In this document: in pieces, positions 11,801 to 26,900 of the stretch
How the letters are laid out: each line of letters starts with the position of its first letter
Numbering within the stretch: position 1 is the stretch's first letter
Assembly (NCBI GenBank): GCA_025617745.1
Contig: CM046857.1
Location: 27,188,094 to 27,252,093 of the forward strand
Source of the DNA: Heliocidaris erythrogramma
Taxonomy: Eukaryota > Echinodermata > Echinoidea > Camarodonta > Echinometridae
Direction: 5' to 3'
Length of the DNA stretch: 64,000 nucleotides
Position numbers and translations under genes: made by a program
Notes under the pieces: generated by a model
Told to the model about the DNA's origin: nothing
The model's input: only the letters and a program-made list of their open reading frames with translations
Database searches by the model: none

Positions 11801-14800
11801 CGCCCTTCCTTTTGTATTATGAATAGCGACCCTCTTCTCCTATTATGAACAGCCACCCTCAATCTGTATTATGAATAGTGACCCTCATTTCGTATTATGC
11901 ATAGCGACTCTCTCCTCTTATTATGAATAGTGATCCTTTTTCCGTATAATGAATATCGACCTTCTTTTCGTATTATGAATAGCAGTCCTTATGAATAATG
12001 AGCGTTTTCTCCATTATGAATAGCGGTCCTTGTGTCTAGCGAGCAGACCCCTGAATTATTGCATGTTTGTGGGGCAAGGCTGCCATAGCCACACACGGCC
12101 TACACCCACGATCAATTTCCATGACTTTCCGTGACTTTTTTCATTTTCCATGACTTTCTACGACTATCTATATTTTACCAATTTTCCGTTTTTTACAAAT
12201 AATCCGTCTACATATGGAGGGTAACATCTCACGATCCATGAATAGTAGTACTATTTACGGCAAATGACATCATCCACGAAAAGTGCGTGTTACATTGTGA
12301 CGACATTCATTTGCGGGTATCTATAATTGTTTTAGGCACCGGCGTGTGATGATGTCATCATTACCCATCTGAATAATACATGTAACTCAAAAACTACCAA
12401 CTGTTACCTTGGGAGTAAACAGTTATTACTAGTAGCTTTAATGTAAGTAACTGGGGAGATAAATGTCTTTTTTTAATACTGGAAGCTAAATAGTACCTTT
12501 AATGTCTGTTATGGGGAGTTTTCATGCTAAACTAGTCTCCCTTGACAACATCTACGTTTACACCTGATCTATTGAAGGCTAATGCCTTAGTTTGCAGTCT
12601 ATTCTTGGTGTATAGCTTGACACACATTATACCCCACAAGGTCATGAAAAATAAACTTTAAATGAGAATAAATGAAGCCAAATCCATATGTGAGTCACAA
12701 CACCATACACTGGAAGGAAAAATCAAGATCTGAAAAGGACCAACAAATGTTTTAAACTTTTACCTTTATAGTCAATCATTTGAACTGTGAGGTATGATGT
12801 ATTAGTATGTAAAGCAAACCTTGTGAACAATTTGCTGCAAGAATACACATGTATATGATACACAATTGTTTATATTTAGGTGTATTTATAGTACTGTATG
12901 AATATAATTTGTTACAGAACAGTTAGCAAAAAAGGACATTAAGCCGATAATTGAATGAAAGTATGGGAGTTGCAAATTTGATATCGTACCTCATGTTGGG
13001 GTGATTTCTTAGTTCTCTCCTCATTCTGAGCGAGCAGGATATTGCGTTCATAAAGTCTTCTGGAGTTCCTTAGCTCTACCTGAAGGGGTGTCTCTAGGGG
13101 ACCAGAGAAATCCTGTAAGATAGACAATGAGAAACTCAAATGAGGAAGCGAGACTCATTACCATGCCAAAGATACCCAGGTTGACAGTAATGATCAGTAC
13201 AGGACATGCGATTAAACGGTGAAAGAAATTGTCTAAAAGCTATTCTCATTGGTTGATCATATTGTTACTTAATAAAAAATAATTGTGTATTGTGAGGTTT
13301 GAAATCATCAAAGTGATTCAACAATGACTACTTGTGCATCTGAACCGTGCCAACATTGAAAACCAATGCCTATAAATACTAAATTTACCTACTAAACTTA
13401 AAAATCTTTAACCAATAGCAGTGTCTCTTTTTAGGCACGTTTCATTTTTATTTTGATCTTTATTACATGTATCTTAATTTTTATCTTTTTGATCCAGAAT
13501 GACAAATTATACAAACAAAAAGTGCTAAAATCCCTGAACAATTTTAGCCCATTTCTTTTGCAGTACATCATGCCATTTAGGAATAAGAGCGATATAATGA
13601 AAATAATCAGTGAAGTCTCTAATTTGGCCACACAGAGTGAAATTTATAATCACTATTTTTGTGTAAAAAATTGGCAATTTCTTGTTAATTTTTTATGATT
13701 TTCATTCACATTCGTTCATTTGATATTTTTATATTCTAAACTACAATGCATGAAGGAGTGGAAAATACAACTGATCTTATGAAATTTTATACCAGCTTTT
13801 GCAAACGTTCTCTCCATACAGAATTTCAAGGACTCAATCTACTTCTGCTTGTCATAATCTGGGTTTTGAAGGCTAGTAATCTACTCAAACAATCTAGTGG
13901 ACATCTGTTGGTATTGTTTGCATCACTTAACATTACACTTTCAATTTATACCAGTATTGTTTGATAGTATTATGTGTTGCAGTCTTTCGATCCATCCTTC
14001 ACTTTCCAATAAGCTTGCCTTACATGTATATTCACGTGAATATACACAAATCAACATGCAGAATAAAGTGATAGTCATATTGAAGTATTTGTATTGAGCC
14101 GTAATATACTTTTTGAATTGCAAATGATTCCAACAAGGTTGTTACTTGTTCTATTGTGTATGTATAATGAACTGAAGAGAATACTCACAAAGCTGAGGAT
14201 GTCTTCACATTCTTCAGGGAGCCTGTCTGATTTGTCACATGACTCATTCCACTTGGGAAGGCGATGATGAAGAACACTCTGAGCCTGGAGATAGAGAAAG
14301 ACAGAGAGAGAGCGGGAGAGATAGAGGGAAAGACAGAGAGACAGATAGAGAGACATAGGGAGACAGACATACAGACATGGATACAGAGACAGAATGAGAA
14401 ACACACAGACATGAAGAACATGAAGGAAATGGAAGAAAGGGAGAGTGAGAAAGAGAGAAAGAGAGAGGCAGGAGAAATAGAGACAGAAAACAGAGGCGTA
14501 CATATAATGTATAGAGAGACATAGAGACAGACAGGCAGAAAAGAGGGGGGGGGGGGGAGGCAGAAAAAGAGGGGGGGAGAGAGAGAGAGAGAGAAATACA
14601 GGCAGACAGACAGGCATACAGAGAGAAAAGCAAATTAAGAGAGTCCAAGGATTACAATGAATTTTCACGAACTAATCATAGTAATAGTATAAAATTCTCA
14701 ATTATCTTCCTTGTCAACTTAAATTTTTTGCTCTTTTCATACTTTTTTGTACAGAATTTGAGGTAATATATACATCTACATGTAAGTGGTTCAACTTTAA

Positions 14801-17800
14801 TTTACCAATTCATAAACAAGCCTTAAAACGGAATTCTCTTCTATTCATTTTCAGAATAGACTCTGTAAGCAATCTGTAATTTACAATATTACTGTTAACT
14901 GCTCACTTTAAACGCATACCGGCCAATTGTTTTTACCCGACAGCATTTTCAATTGCCTAGCTTCCTCATTTAAACACCAGTTACAGATAACAGCCCTCAT
15001 TGTGTAGGCTATGTTATCTGAGACATTCTGTAAGGTTCTCCTGGCAACCTACTTCACCTGAGCAAATAAATGATATTTATCTATCACCTGTTCAACTGTC
15101 TCAAGGAATTGAAACCCTAATGGATGTTACAAATGAGAACTCACTTCCAACAGGTTTAAAGGGAAATTCAACTCTGATATGAAGTTGGTCTTTAAAGCAG
15201 GAGAAAAATTAAAGCAAAAGGTGAATGGAAGTTTGAGCAAAACTCGATAAGAAATAAAGTCATTAATTTTCGTAGTTGTAACCAAGCAAACACAAATTAG
15301 CAACTCTGTGACATACATGTATCTTGCGAGCTCCTCTCCCATTTGCTCTGTACAGAAAACGTCAAAGATTTTCATTTTCTTGGTTATTGATAAAGGAATA
15401 GATTTGTTTCCCAGTAGGTTGTGTGTACAAACATATTTTGCAATCTAGGGTGCATGTCTGATTAAATATTTTCTTTAGAGAAAATGGAAAACTATAATTT
15501 TTTTTAGTACAGGGTACAATGGGAGAGGAGCTCGCAAGATATGTCATGTCACAGAGATGCCAATTTGTGCTTGATTGATTACAATCTCAAAAATTCATAA
15601 CTTTCTTATTTCTTATCATATTTTGTTCAAACCTTCACTGATCTGTTTCTTTAATTTCCTATCAGATTTTGCCCAAACTTTCATAGAACATAGTTTCTTT
15701 AATTTTTCTGTTTCTTCTGAAACCAACTTGATATCAGGGTGGACTTTCCTTTTAAAAGGCTGGTCCGACCTGAATGATAACAATGCACCCTCCTTGTGTA
15801 AATGTGTGTACGTATGCATATGTTCACCACCTTAACACATACCAAACACAAAATAGTAGGATGTACATGTACCTTTAGTCATACAGTAAATCTTGTTATT
15901 GTTATCCGTTATCTTTAATGCTATCAGAGAGGCATGACAGGCTGTTTACATTGTAAGTGAAAACTCTTTGAGGGGTGTTCACATGAAGCAAAACTAACGG
16001 TTTGACACATGTTCTAAAATTGAGTTGCTGCAGCGTGAAGCCAGTGTTAATGCAAATCACATTCAACCAATTATCTGATGACTACATTTGCAGTTTAATA
16101 TATGTTTATATCTATTGTACGTAAAGCCAGTTACATGTAATATTTTCATTGTTTTCATTGTTTTGCTATGTACATTGCACACCCATGTATTTTATTTTGT
16201 TGGCAGTGGAAATAAACAAAATAAATGAAATGAGTTTCAATATATTCCAGCCCACTGAAAGTGCATGTTTGATGACAACCAATTCAAGTTGGGGCTATTA
16301 ACGTTTAACCCCCTGGATATGATTGGTTTTCCATATGATATATATTTTCCATACACCAAAGCCAAAGGTTGTCTAGTCTTTGATATTCAACAGGTGAAGA
16401 TTGATGGCAGGTGTGATCAGACATTCAGTCCCACATCTGCTCCGAACTTTATTTCGTCAAAGATATTTATAAGGGAAGAGCTTGTGAAACAATGAATAGA
16501 GCATTTTCGTAATGTATCCAAAGTTTTAACCCTAGCCTAGTGATGAATATTATTATCAGCTGTTACAAAGTATTATATTTAGTAGCCAGAATGCAAATTT
16601 TGAATAGTTGTTGTTACAATGTATGTAGATTAGCTTTAGGGTTAGAGTTAGGGTTAGAGTTAGAGTTAGGGTTAGAGTTAGGGTTAGAATAAGGGTTACA
16701 TCGGGTTAAGTCGCAATCAGATAATACATTAAAGGACAATTAACCCCACGTGATATTCTAGATGCACCTATTGTCTGCTACGTCTTTCCATGGAGGCTGC
16801 CATTTTGTGCATGACACGGATCATTAGGTACCATATGCATTGATAATAGCCTACCTTTACAACAGATACGTCGCTTTGTTCTGATTGTATTACGATTGTT
16901 ATTGGCCATGGGCCTAGATAATTGACGACCCATGAGTTCTAATAGCCATCCTGTAAAGCAGATTCCTCGCTTTGTTTTGGTATTGTTACGATTGTCTCCG
17001 TCCTTGACGTATATTTTTTATGAAGTATATTTTTTATGAACAAATTAAGACCTTTTAAAAAATATATAAAACTAAACTTACATTTCAGAATATGTGACTT
17101 TATCTAATATATATTTGTCCTCTAAAAATCAATTACAAGTTAACGATGAAGGAAATTTTACTTGGGATGAAAAATATGTTCGTGTACACATAAAGTAATG
17201 GCAGCCCCCTTATTATTGCTAGCAGACGATAACTTGGCTGGAAAATAGTGATTTATATCTATATCCTGTGTTTTTACATGAAATTGCATGTATCAAATAA
17301 GAGGCATATACTACACCATTCAAAATAAGCTAATTCATACGCTGAGGTTAATTTCCCTTTAATGTGTAGGCACTCTACACATAAAGTTTCAATTTGTGCA
17401 AAGTGAAGCCTACTACAGTACTACAGAAGTGGCATTTAATATAGTGAAACAAATCTTTAATGGCTCCAAAACTAAAGTACTCATACAGAAAATATACACT
17501 GCTCAGCACTTCTGTAACATATATCCTACATTTATATACTTTTTCTTGCTCATGGTTTTGTTGTGAGCATACTTAACACACAGTATGATGATTTGAGCAA
17601 AGCACATGCTACTAAATGTACTACAGAAGTACAAGCTAAGTTAGCTAACATCGTGAAACAAATCTGTAATGACTCCAAAACTACAGATCAGTACATAAAA
17701 TGCACAGCATACTGTAACATGCGTGTGTATACATTTTCTTGCTCACAGTTTTGTTGTGAGTGCATCACAAAAACATCAATTCTTTTACCAAAATCAGAAC

Positions 17801-20800
17801 GTTCCCCCCCCCCCTTTTGTATTTAGGGTGTGTGTGCCTTTTTGGCCAATCATGTTTTGAAATCTTTATCACTTCTGCCATTTCAAACAAATCTTATGGA
17901 CATACCCATACCTTACAATACATAAATGCGCTACCATGATGAACACATGGCACATTGTGTTCATCTCTAACTAAACCTACATACTTTTATCTCACTCACG
18001 GTTTTTGTTGTCAGCGCAATGAAAAATATTGAGTCTGATACCAAAATCAGAACATTTTTTTCATCATTTCCATTTGTAGTTACGTTCACAGATGGGAGCT
18101 AAACTTTAAGTTTCACTTGTAGTTTCAAAACTTTAAGTTAACTTTTAGTTATCTTGTAGTTTCAGCCCATATGAACGGACTCATGGTTTTGAAACTTTAA
18201 GTTTACTAGTGGTTCTAAAACCACAAGCGAGCTCGTGGTTAAGGGCTTAACCACGAGCAACAGGGGGGTCCTAGTCGAGGTCTTGACCCATGTGAAGGTA
18301 ATAAACTTTAAGTTTCGCAAACTTGTCATTAGGAATGACCTCGCTGTTCATGTTAAATTTCCGGGTCATACCCTTCGCGAGAATTATTAATACAGGATCT
18401 GTATGTGTACTGTACACACATTCGGTAGTATCGACTTCTGGGGTTAACCACGAAGATCGCTCGGCTTGTAGTTTAAGTTCGTTGTTTAGGGTTCATATGA
18501 ACCCTCGTTGCGGATAGCGAGTCGTGGTTTTGTTAACTTAAAGTTTCGCTAACTTAAAGTTTTAAATGAGTCCCGTATGAACGTAGCTTGTGTATGTGAG
18601 TGCCTTTTCGGCCAAGCATGTTTTGAAACTTTTATCGCCTCTGTGATTTCAATTACCAAGAACAGCGACTTTTGCCCTCCTTACTTCCTTGTGTATGGTG
18701 TAGGATTAGAATTCCACACTGTTCCTTAGTTTGTAAAGTTGCATCTAACACATTCTATTTTTGTCAACAATATAACCTGGAGCATAGCCAGGAAACAGCA
18801 GTGCAGTACAAGTAAAATGTTTTAATTTATATTGTAAAGCTTTATGCGAGTCTAAAATGATTAAAGTGTAGTTGTGCATCATCTACATTCTACACAATAA
18901 AAGAAAATAAATGATATTAGTAATAGATAAAGAATTAAAGAAAAGAAGAAAAAAGAAAAAAATTCTGTGTGGGCTAAGCAATCAATTATTAGACCACGCA
19001 TGGTTACTGACAGTGTTATTTTTGTGGCAAGAAGGAAATAAAATTACATAAAAGCAAGGTATGATTGCTAGAAAGGAACACACTGTCTGTTGAGAGCAAG
19101 AAGGGCATACCTTCAATCCATAATTAACACCATTCTGACGAGCACTCGACAAGCAAATAATAGTGAGTTTTCGATTGTGTCGACTTGAACGCCGTCCTAG
19201 ATCTTCCCAGCTACAATGGAATGCTTTGTGTTAGCTGCATACCGCGCTTTGTGCAAGAACGGCTCACGCGTCCACTGGCTTCTCCCTCGTCCACTGGCTT
19301 CTCCCTCGTCCACTAGTCAGATCGAGAACGCGTCAAACGTGGTTTTGCCGTCTTCTCTAAAACGTGAAACTCGCTTCACCCATTGTTAGCTTCATACTGC
19401 ACCTACTTTGTATGCAGTCAACACAAAGCAGTCCATTGTCCCTGGGAGGATATAGGACAGCGTTCTAGTCGACACATCCGAAAACTCCTTAATGTAGTTA
19501 TGAGGCTATGGAAGCGTACAGTGTCTCCTTTTAGTGATAATTTTGATTGTTTTCAGTTTGATCCAGAATGCCTGGAATTACATACATTACATGAACAGAA
19601 GGAGCAAAAATCACATAAAATTTTGAGTCCATTTTCATTCATTGCCGTATGTTGTTCCCCTTCCAGAATAAGAGCAATTCAGTTGTAACTAATCACTGAA
19701 GTCTCTAAAATGGCAATGCGGTGTAAAATATACAATGTATAATCACTATTTTCGTGCCCAGATTGGCAATTTTTCAGTTGAATTTTGCAATTTCCAGTCA
19801 CACCAGTCACATTGGTTCATTTAACAAGCATTTTATTTTATTTCAAAACTATGAAGGAGTGGAAAATAAGAATATCTGTTGCCAATTTGATTTATTTAGA
19901 CCATAAGAAAACTCTGAACTGCTATGGACTAAAGGTACAGCATTTGAGTCTTGTGCACTTGAAATACTTTAGATATACCAGGAGATATTATTTTATAAAT
20001 TTGTGAGTTATAAGTTACAGAAATGTAAAGAGAGCTATATACGCTTATCTTGACTTGACATTTTGCTTTTAAAGGCAGATAACGACATCATACTGTGAGC
20101 TATACAATGTACATGTAGGCCTCATTAGTGAACACAATTGACGTTTACATTAGAAAAGAAAGTATATAGAAAGAGTTTAGTAGACCACCACCCCACCTTG
20201 CTAAAGAAAGCAGCATTGTTTTTGATGAGAGAGCAATACCTTTCCACAAGGTAACAATAGCGTCTCCTCTCCTCCGTCCACGCCTGTAAGAGATGGAAGA
20301 ACAAGAAAGAAAGGAAAAAATATTCATTAACCATTAAAATCAACAAGCAATTAAAATGATCCAAGCATCATCAATTCATAATATATGATTTTACTAATGG
20401 TAGAAAAAGACAGTCAAAATAAAATATGTTCACCTAGTACAGTTGGTAAGCCACTTTCACTATACCCTCATGATGTTAGTAACAATGCAACATTTGGATC
20501 TCAGTGTAAATGGTCCTTTGATGAAAACTACATACATCATGATAAGCGTAACAATTCAGGTATTGTTTAATACTTCATCCAAAGGATAGTCATTAAAAAA
20601 AATAAGAAGATAGAGCAAGTAACATTTTTGCACTTTATGCTCACTCCCATTGCATTACCAAGTGACATTTCAACGATACATATAAAATATCAAAGTCAAT
20701 GCAAAAACAAAAAACCAAACAAAACAAAAAAACACTGTAGACATTAAATTTGAAACAGATTCACAGCTTCGCAGTCTAAAAAGAAGAAATCATGTACTAA

Positions 20801-22408
20801 AGTCGGTATTATTCATTTTTCTTTTTTTTTTTCAATTCAACTTTATATTAAAGTGCAAAATGTATTTGAGCATTATTCTAAATTTCAGGTGAACGATTTA
20901 CATTGTATGTGTTGAAAAAATAGAGTAGCAGCAACAAAAATAAACATGAAGAGCTGAAGAGGACTTATTTAGCCCTCAAAAAGTTATATCGTAGATGGGT
21001 GGAGGCCAACCGACACTAAAAAAAATATGCAGGTACTGTAATAGTATACGTTTTTCAGCCCATAAAGGAATAATTTCTTTGTTTAAGAGCAATTTGTACT
21101 TGTACATGTACATGTACCTTGGGTTTATAACTGCACTATTGAACTTACTGAACAAATAGCAATTCTAATGAGAAGCAAGATTACAATTGATGGTGATTGA
21201 AGAAAAGACTATCATTCTTTGCTAATCACCCCAGATGTATAGTTAGTCACATGTATGATAATACTGCAGACACTTATCAATATTTAATTCCAATTATCTC
21301 ATTGAGCATTAGTAAGAAATTGTCCTATAACACACATCATTTTTCATCAAATGATAAGTGATGTCATCAGGGTGGTCCATAATCTCAAATTCAACCATGT
21401 AAAATCGCAACTGGGAAGAAGTACAGTGTATATTATATTGAGGTGTGTGAAGCGCAAAGTCACATACGGCTGGGGTCCAGTGCCAGTATGAGGGCCCTGG
21501 AAGCTCTGTGATTCTCAGAGGCTCTCTGTCACAATCTCAGCCACATTTTAAAGCATTTTCAAACAAATTTTATGAGTAACATTTCATAAATAATGTTGGT
21601 TGCAAATGATTATTTATGAAATTTTAACCCGACGCTGATTTTCAAGCCTGTAGTTTAAACCTGTCGCTGTTACATGTTAAAACCCATCGTCGACCACCCT
21701 GTTTATTCTTTACATTTCAAGTCAAATAAGTATACAAGAAAATTAACTTCACAACCATGCCAAAATGTTGAACATTACATGTATCTCCAATAATAACAAT
21801 TAGTACACTTGATGACTTTTCTGAAGAGAGTCATAAAAACTACAAAATGGACAATTAACCTATTATCACGAAGAGGGTACCAGGAGATTCAGGCCTATAT
21901 AAAGCAAATAGTAATGAAGAGGTAGCAATGTGCAAAAATAACACACAAAAGGAATACATTGGATACTCCCATATTGATCCATGGATACATGTAGCAAGCT
22001 GCACAATTGAGGAGACAGTCGGAGAAAGGAAGGAGGGAGGAAGAGAAAGAGAAAGAGTGAGAGAGAAAAAAATAAAAGGGGGGATAAAAACAAGGGAAAC
22101 AGAGAGCAACATACATGTATAGAGAATTAGAAATTGAGTGAGAAAGCAGTGAGAGAGATACACAGAGAAAGGGAGACTCAGAGAGACAGAAGGAGAGAAA
22201 GAGAAAGAAAGACATTTAGATAGACTGTGTGAGAAAGCACAGATCTAGGAGGGAGAGAGAGAGAGAGAGAGACTCAGAGAAAGGAGACTCAGAAAGATGG
22301 AGGGAAGGGAAGAGAAAGAAAAAAAGACATACATGTATAGACTGTGTGAGAAAGCATAGGAGAGAGAAAGAGAGAGATCAAGATTGTGTGAGAAAGCACA
22401 GATCTAGG

Positions 22409-22448
<40 letters not shown>

Positions 22449-23889
22449 AACATACAGACTTTACAGAGAATTACAGATTGCGTGTCTGAGAAAGCAGAGA
22501 GAGGGAGGGGGAGCGAGAGATCAAGTGAGAAAGCAGGGGTGGGTGGGGGGTTGAATTTCATCATAAAGTTTTCCCCTTCATATGAATGAAATCACTAAAC
22601 TACAATATTCAATGGCTACTGACTGAATTTGCCTTATTTTGAACAGTTTGATGCACAAATACATTGTACACTATAATCATACAGCCATGGAAAAATTATT
22701 AGACCAAGCATGGTTACTGATAGTGTTATTTTTGTTGTAAGAAGGAAATAAAACTACATAAAAGCAAGGTATAATTGTTGGAATTTGGTATTCATTCAAT
22801 GAAATACAAAGACAAATCATTTCTATAATTTTGTATGCATATTATGGTACCCTTATTACAGAAGCTTGGTCTAATATTTTTTTCCAGGGCTGTATATGCA
22901 CAAGCTACATGTACAACAGTGCACTATTTTTTGTGTGTAAATGATACAATATAATAGTGTTTTTAATATGCACAATTAATATTTTATTAACAGGTTTATC
23001 ATCAGCATACAATCATTCTTGACCTTTAAGTGTAGTAACTGGATACTACTTGGTATGACTTTCTTTGAAATGCATTTTGCACTGATAATGGTTTATGGGG
23101 CTTTAAAGCTCAGGTAATATTTTTGAAAGCTCTTTAGAGGCACATGGGGACATTACAGATATCATTATATTGTTTACAAGAATGGAATATTATACTATTA
23201 TCAAAAATCTAAAAGTATAAAGAAATTCAAATATCTAGTATTGTAATGTTTATACGTTTGTTTCTGTTGCAATTTAAACAAAATTCAAAGCCATATATAC
23301 ATTGTAATCGATGCCCATACCATCAACAATAAGTAAAATATTGCATTACATTTACTAATTGATTTGTTTATATGCATTTAGCACTATGCATCATGGTAAT
23401 ATTACGTTTCAAGTATGGATTGGACGCTCCACAGCAAAAGTAGACCATAAATCAAAGTCTAATTCAATTCCCATGAAACAGGAATCACAACTTGCAATAA
23501 ACAATATAAAAAAGAAGAAAACAGATGCACACAAATGTTACATGTAGCCAAGTAGACCGACAGTGTATTTCCTTAATTCAGGACAGAGAAATTGAAATAC
23601 CCAGAATATCCTTCCTTACATGGCCATGGTCCTTGAGCTTCCTGCATTCAAACCCCATTTTAAAGGTACACAAACTGCTCATTCAATTTTAAAAAGTCAC
23701 AGAGTTAAAAAAAAAAGATTTAGCATTAAATGGAAGAAAGTTTTAAAGAATAAACATTGTAAAGCGCATTGAAGTATTCATATAATGCGTTATATAAATG
23801 TTTTCTATTATTATTATTAGTACGGTCTCACGATGTAGCAAATGTACATGTATGTTTGCTACATATGAGACAACAGATCAAATTCATCT

Positions 23890-23924
<35 letters not shown>

Positions 23925-26900
23925 TGATAGTAACTTCTGTGATCTTGTGTAGAAAATCAGAATTTAGACAAATCTCATAAATGATAAGAAACATAAGAAT
24001 ATGATATTCTGCCACTTTGTCTCAAGTCATGAATGTGACTGTGATATTAACTCTTTCAGTCCCGATGGCACGTATATGTGACAGATAAACTTGTCATTTG
24101 CATTCACCAATTGCTCGTCCACAAGAAAGGTATATATTGGTCAATGTATATCAAAATTTTGAGCATAAATCAAGCATTCTAAATATATGATTATAACTAT
24201 ATGCTGCCATAGAAAATTTCAGAAAAAATTTCAGATTTTTAAAAAGATATTACCTTATTTCAACATTAAACAATAGTAAACAAATGAGAAACCAAAATAT
24301 AACGGACAAAAAAGAAACTCAAATGTAATTTTCAATAATTTTATAAAGTTGGGTAAAGTAATAATGTTTGGTATCATAAGAAATGGCAATAAATTTCCTA
24401 CAAGTTTTGTACACAGTATTTTGTGAAATAATAGATGATTAATGAAGTGCAGACATTTGAAAAGTATGCAGTTCAGAAGTATTTTGAAGAGAGCTAAAAC
24501 CCTTGCACAGTAAGAGTTAAGAGTCAAATTGCTGCACAAGAAATATCATAAGATTCTACTTTCAACCCAATAAACAATTTCCTTGAGCCTATGTCTAATT
24601 GTATGATTATTTTCTTGTTTACACAAGGCTGAAAACCAAAAGTGGGGATCACTGAGAGTTTGAGGAAAATCTGAAAACAAGATACAAAAGTGAAGAATCG
24701 TCAAAGGTTTAATTGATCGAATCAACAACTCAGTGATTTCCACTTTTCCATGTATTGTGAGCACCCTTTATGTTTGTTTAGAACTGAAAATGTAAAAAAA
24801 AATCAATTAGGGGGGTCGAAGGGATAAATGTCGCTCTACTAGTGAGAATGTACTGAAAATAAATGTCAAGTAATATCGATTAAAGGTTCTTCGTCCCTTT
24901 TGCAGCCCTAAATTTCGAAGTTGGATGAGTATGTCATACATTACAAAATAATTATAATTGGAAAATTTGTGCGGATGTGAAAAGGTTGATAATTTGCTTT
25001 AAGGAAGTAAAACTACAATTTTTTAACACTTACATGCGTATATTTTTATATTTTATCTTAAATTTTGTTTACTATATTTTTTGACCATTACTAGTACATG
25101 CACTTGCGTTGATTTCTGAATAACTCCCACTGTGACAAAAGCAAGATTTTCATTTCTTCCAAAGGAGTTACAGATCGTATGACCTTGAAATTTCATAGGC
25201 AGTATCTACAGGATGTCTACTAAACCTGCGAACAATTTCATTGAATTTTGTGTACATGTATATAAAGTGCAAAAAGGAGTGAAGTACGGTACCTTTTAGC
25301 ATGTAAGATTATATAGTTCTTTCAGATCAGATGGGAAGTTGCTTGCAAGGAAAATCAGTTGCCAATGCGTGTTTGATTGATAGCAAAACTTGAAAACATT
25401 TATATCCCCTAACATGAGACTCTCATCAAAACTCTCCCTTATCTGCATTTCATTTTTATGCTTTAACATGCATTTTTGTATTTTGGATGCCAAAAAAGAA
25501 TCCCCCTCTAAATTCTACCTTTAAGTTTAAAGGGCAAGGAATTACTACACCTTAATGACATTTTATGATTGCAAACACTTACTTCTTATCTCCAACCTGT
25601 CAGTGAACTAAGGGCATGCAAACAGAGTTAAGTTCTTTCTTGATTTAATCCCTCAATTGTTCAGTTTTATCAGTGCTTCTAATGTTTTAAAGTAATGACT
25701 CACTCAGTGCCAATTAGATCGATGTAACCATATCATCTGAAGGCTAGCAATTTCCCATGTACACTGTACATAAGTAGGTTTATATATTTAAATTTGTATG
25801 CACAAATTGTTATTTGGAGATACTTTCTATTGATCGAGAACCATTTAAATGCCTTTAAATTTTGTCTTCTACTTGTCTCATTCACACACATCAACTCTCA
25901 TTTAAATACAGATAGGGTTCCAAACCTGACATTCAAGTTCCAATCTGTTATTTGCATTGTCTGAGGGTAAATGGTCAATTACTAAATGAAAACGAACAAT
26001 GGGTGGATACATGATATGCAGAGTATGAATGCTAGAAATTGCCATAACTTGCCAGACGAATCATCATTGACCTTTGACATAATGAACCCAAATCCTGTCA
26101 ATTCACTTGCCCAGACTTCAGAGTTCTTTGAGGTTGGTTCCTATTTAGAACTATGAAAGGGTTTGTGATCATGGTAACTGACTGAATCACACAAACAGAG
26201 AGCTCTCAAAATCAATGAACTCTGTATCGTGGTCTTCAGACAATGTAATGAAAGCCTTCTATGACCCTGTTCTCATTACGAGATTTGAAAGTGGATCGCG
26301 CCATCGCGGGGCGTGCCTGGGAGGTCCACACGCCACGGGTTCACACCTGCAGAGGGTAGCACGATCTACATGTATCTTAGCACTCTCTGCACAGTAAACT
26401 GCAAATAGACTCGCTCTAGATCGGGCTATCACTCGTGGACCACCCCCGAGAGGTGGTCCCGTTTGGGATCGCTGTAGATCACGCCAAAATGACATCGCCG
26501 TGTTCTCACCTTAGAGGTGGCGCGATCTAGCGCACGCTATCCGTTGTAATGGGAATGAGGTCTAATACATGTGGATGACAGTGTAACCCCCATGACTAAG
26601 TCCAATGTTGATTTAGACCTACATGTAAAGGATGACACGAAAAGCCCAACTTCTTAAAAAACTCATGTAAACATAAATGTTGGCCCGAATTCACGAAAGA
26701 GGTTTAATTTAACCCAGTTTAAACCTCCTTAACCCTCTCGTTACCACAAGACTAAAATACTATTCACTTTGTACATAGTGTTGTTGACTTTGGTCCTGAG
26801 AGGCTTAACCCCTTCCATGCCACCAGATTTTTGATAAATTGTCAAAAATGAACTTTCAAGATTTAAATATTAAATTTCAATGAGTTTTTTTCTAGCAAAC

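Larger units (their letters stand above)
5886..12989 (-). other. Intron 9 of gene 1 (7.1 kb)
   Basis: Lies between the exon ending at 12990 and the Gln-rich exon beginning at 5885. It holds MITEs at 6329, 6930, 7042, 8040 and 9573, a CT repeat, and the fold-back array at 10800-12045. No additional exon was convincingly seen; a small alternative exon cannot be excluded. Confidence 0.6.
14285..20196 (-). other. Intron 7 of gene 1 (5.9 kb)
   Basis: Holds the GA repeat, a TTAA-flanked element at 15156, a telomere-like tract at 16636, a degenerate tandem repeat at 17390-17770, an inverted-repeat element at 18079-18597, and part of a TA-flanked MITE near 18985. No exon was seen. Confidence 0.6.

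Noticed and set aside
14075-14668. Leu/Ser-rich 130-200 codon minus-strand frames
   Set aside because: They read through the GA/CT-rich repeat; only the 32 codons at 14189-14284 have splice and family support.
21855-22564. Several Ser/Phe/Leu-rich or Arg/Glu-rich frames
   Set aside because: By-products of the GA-rich simple repeat.
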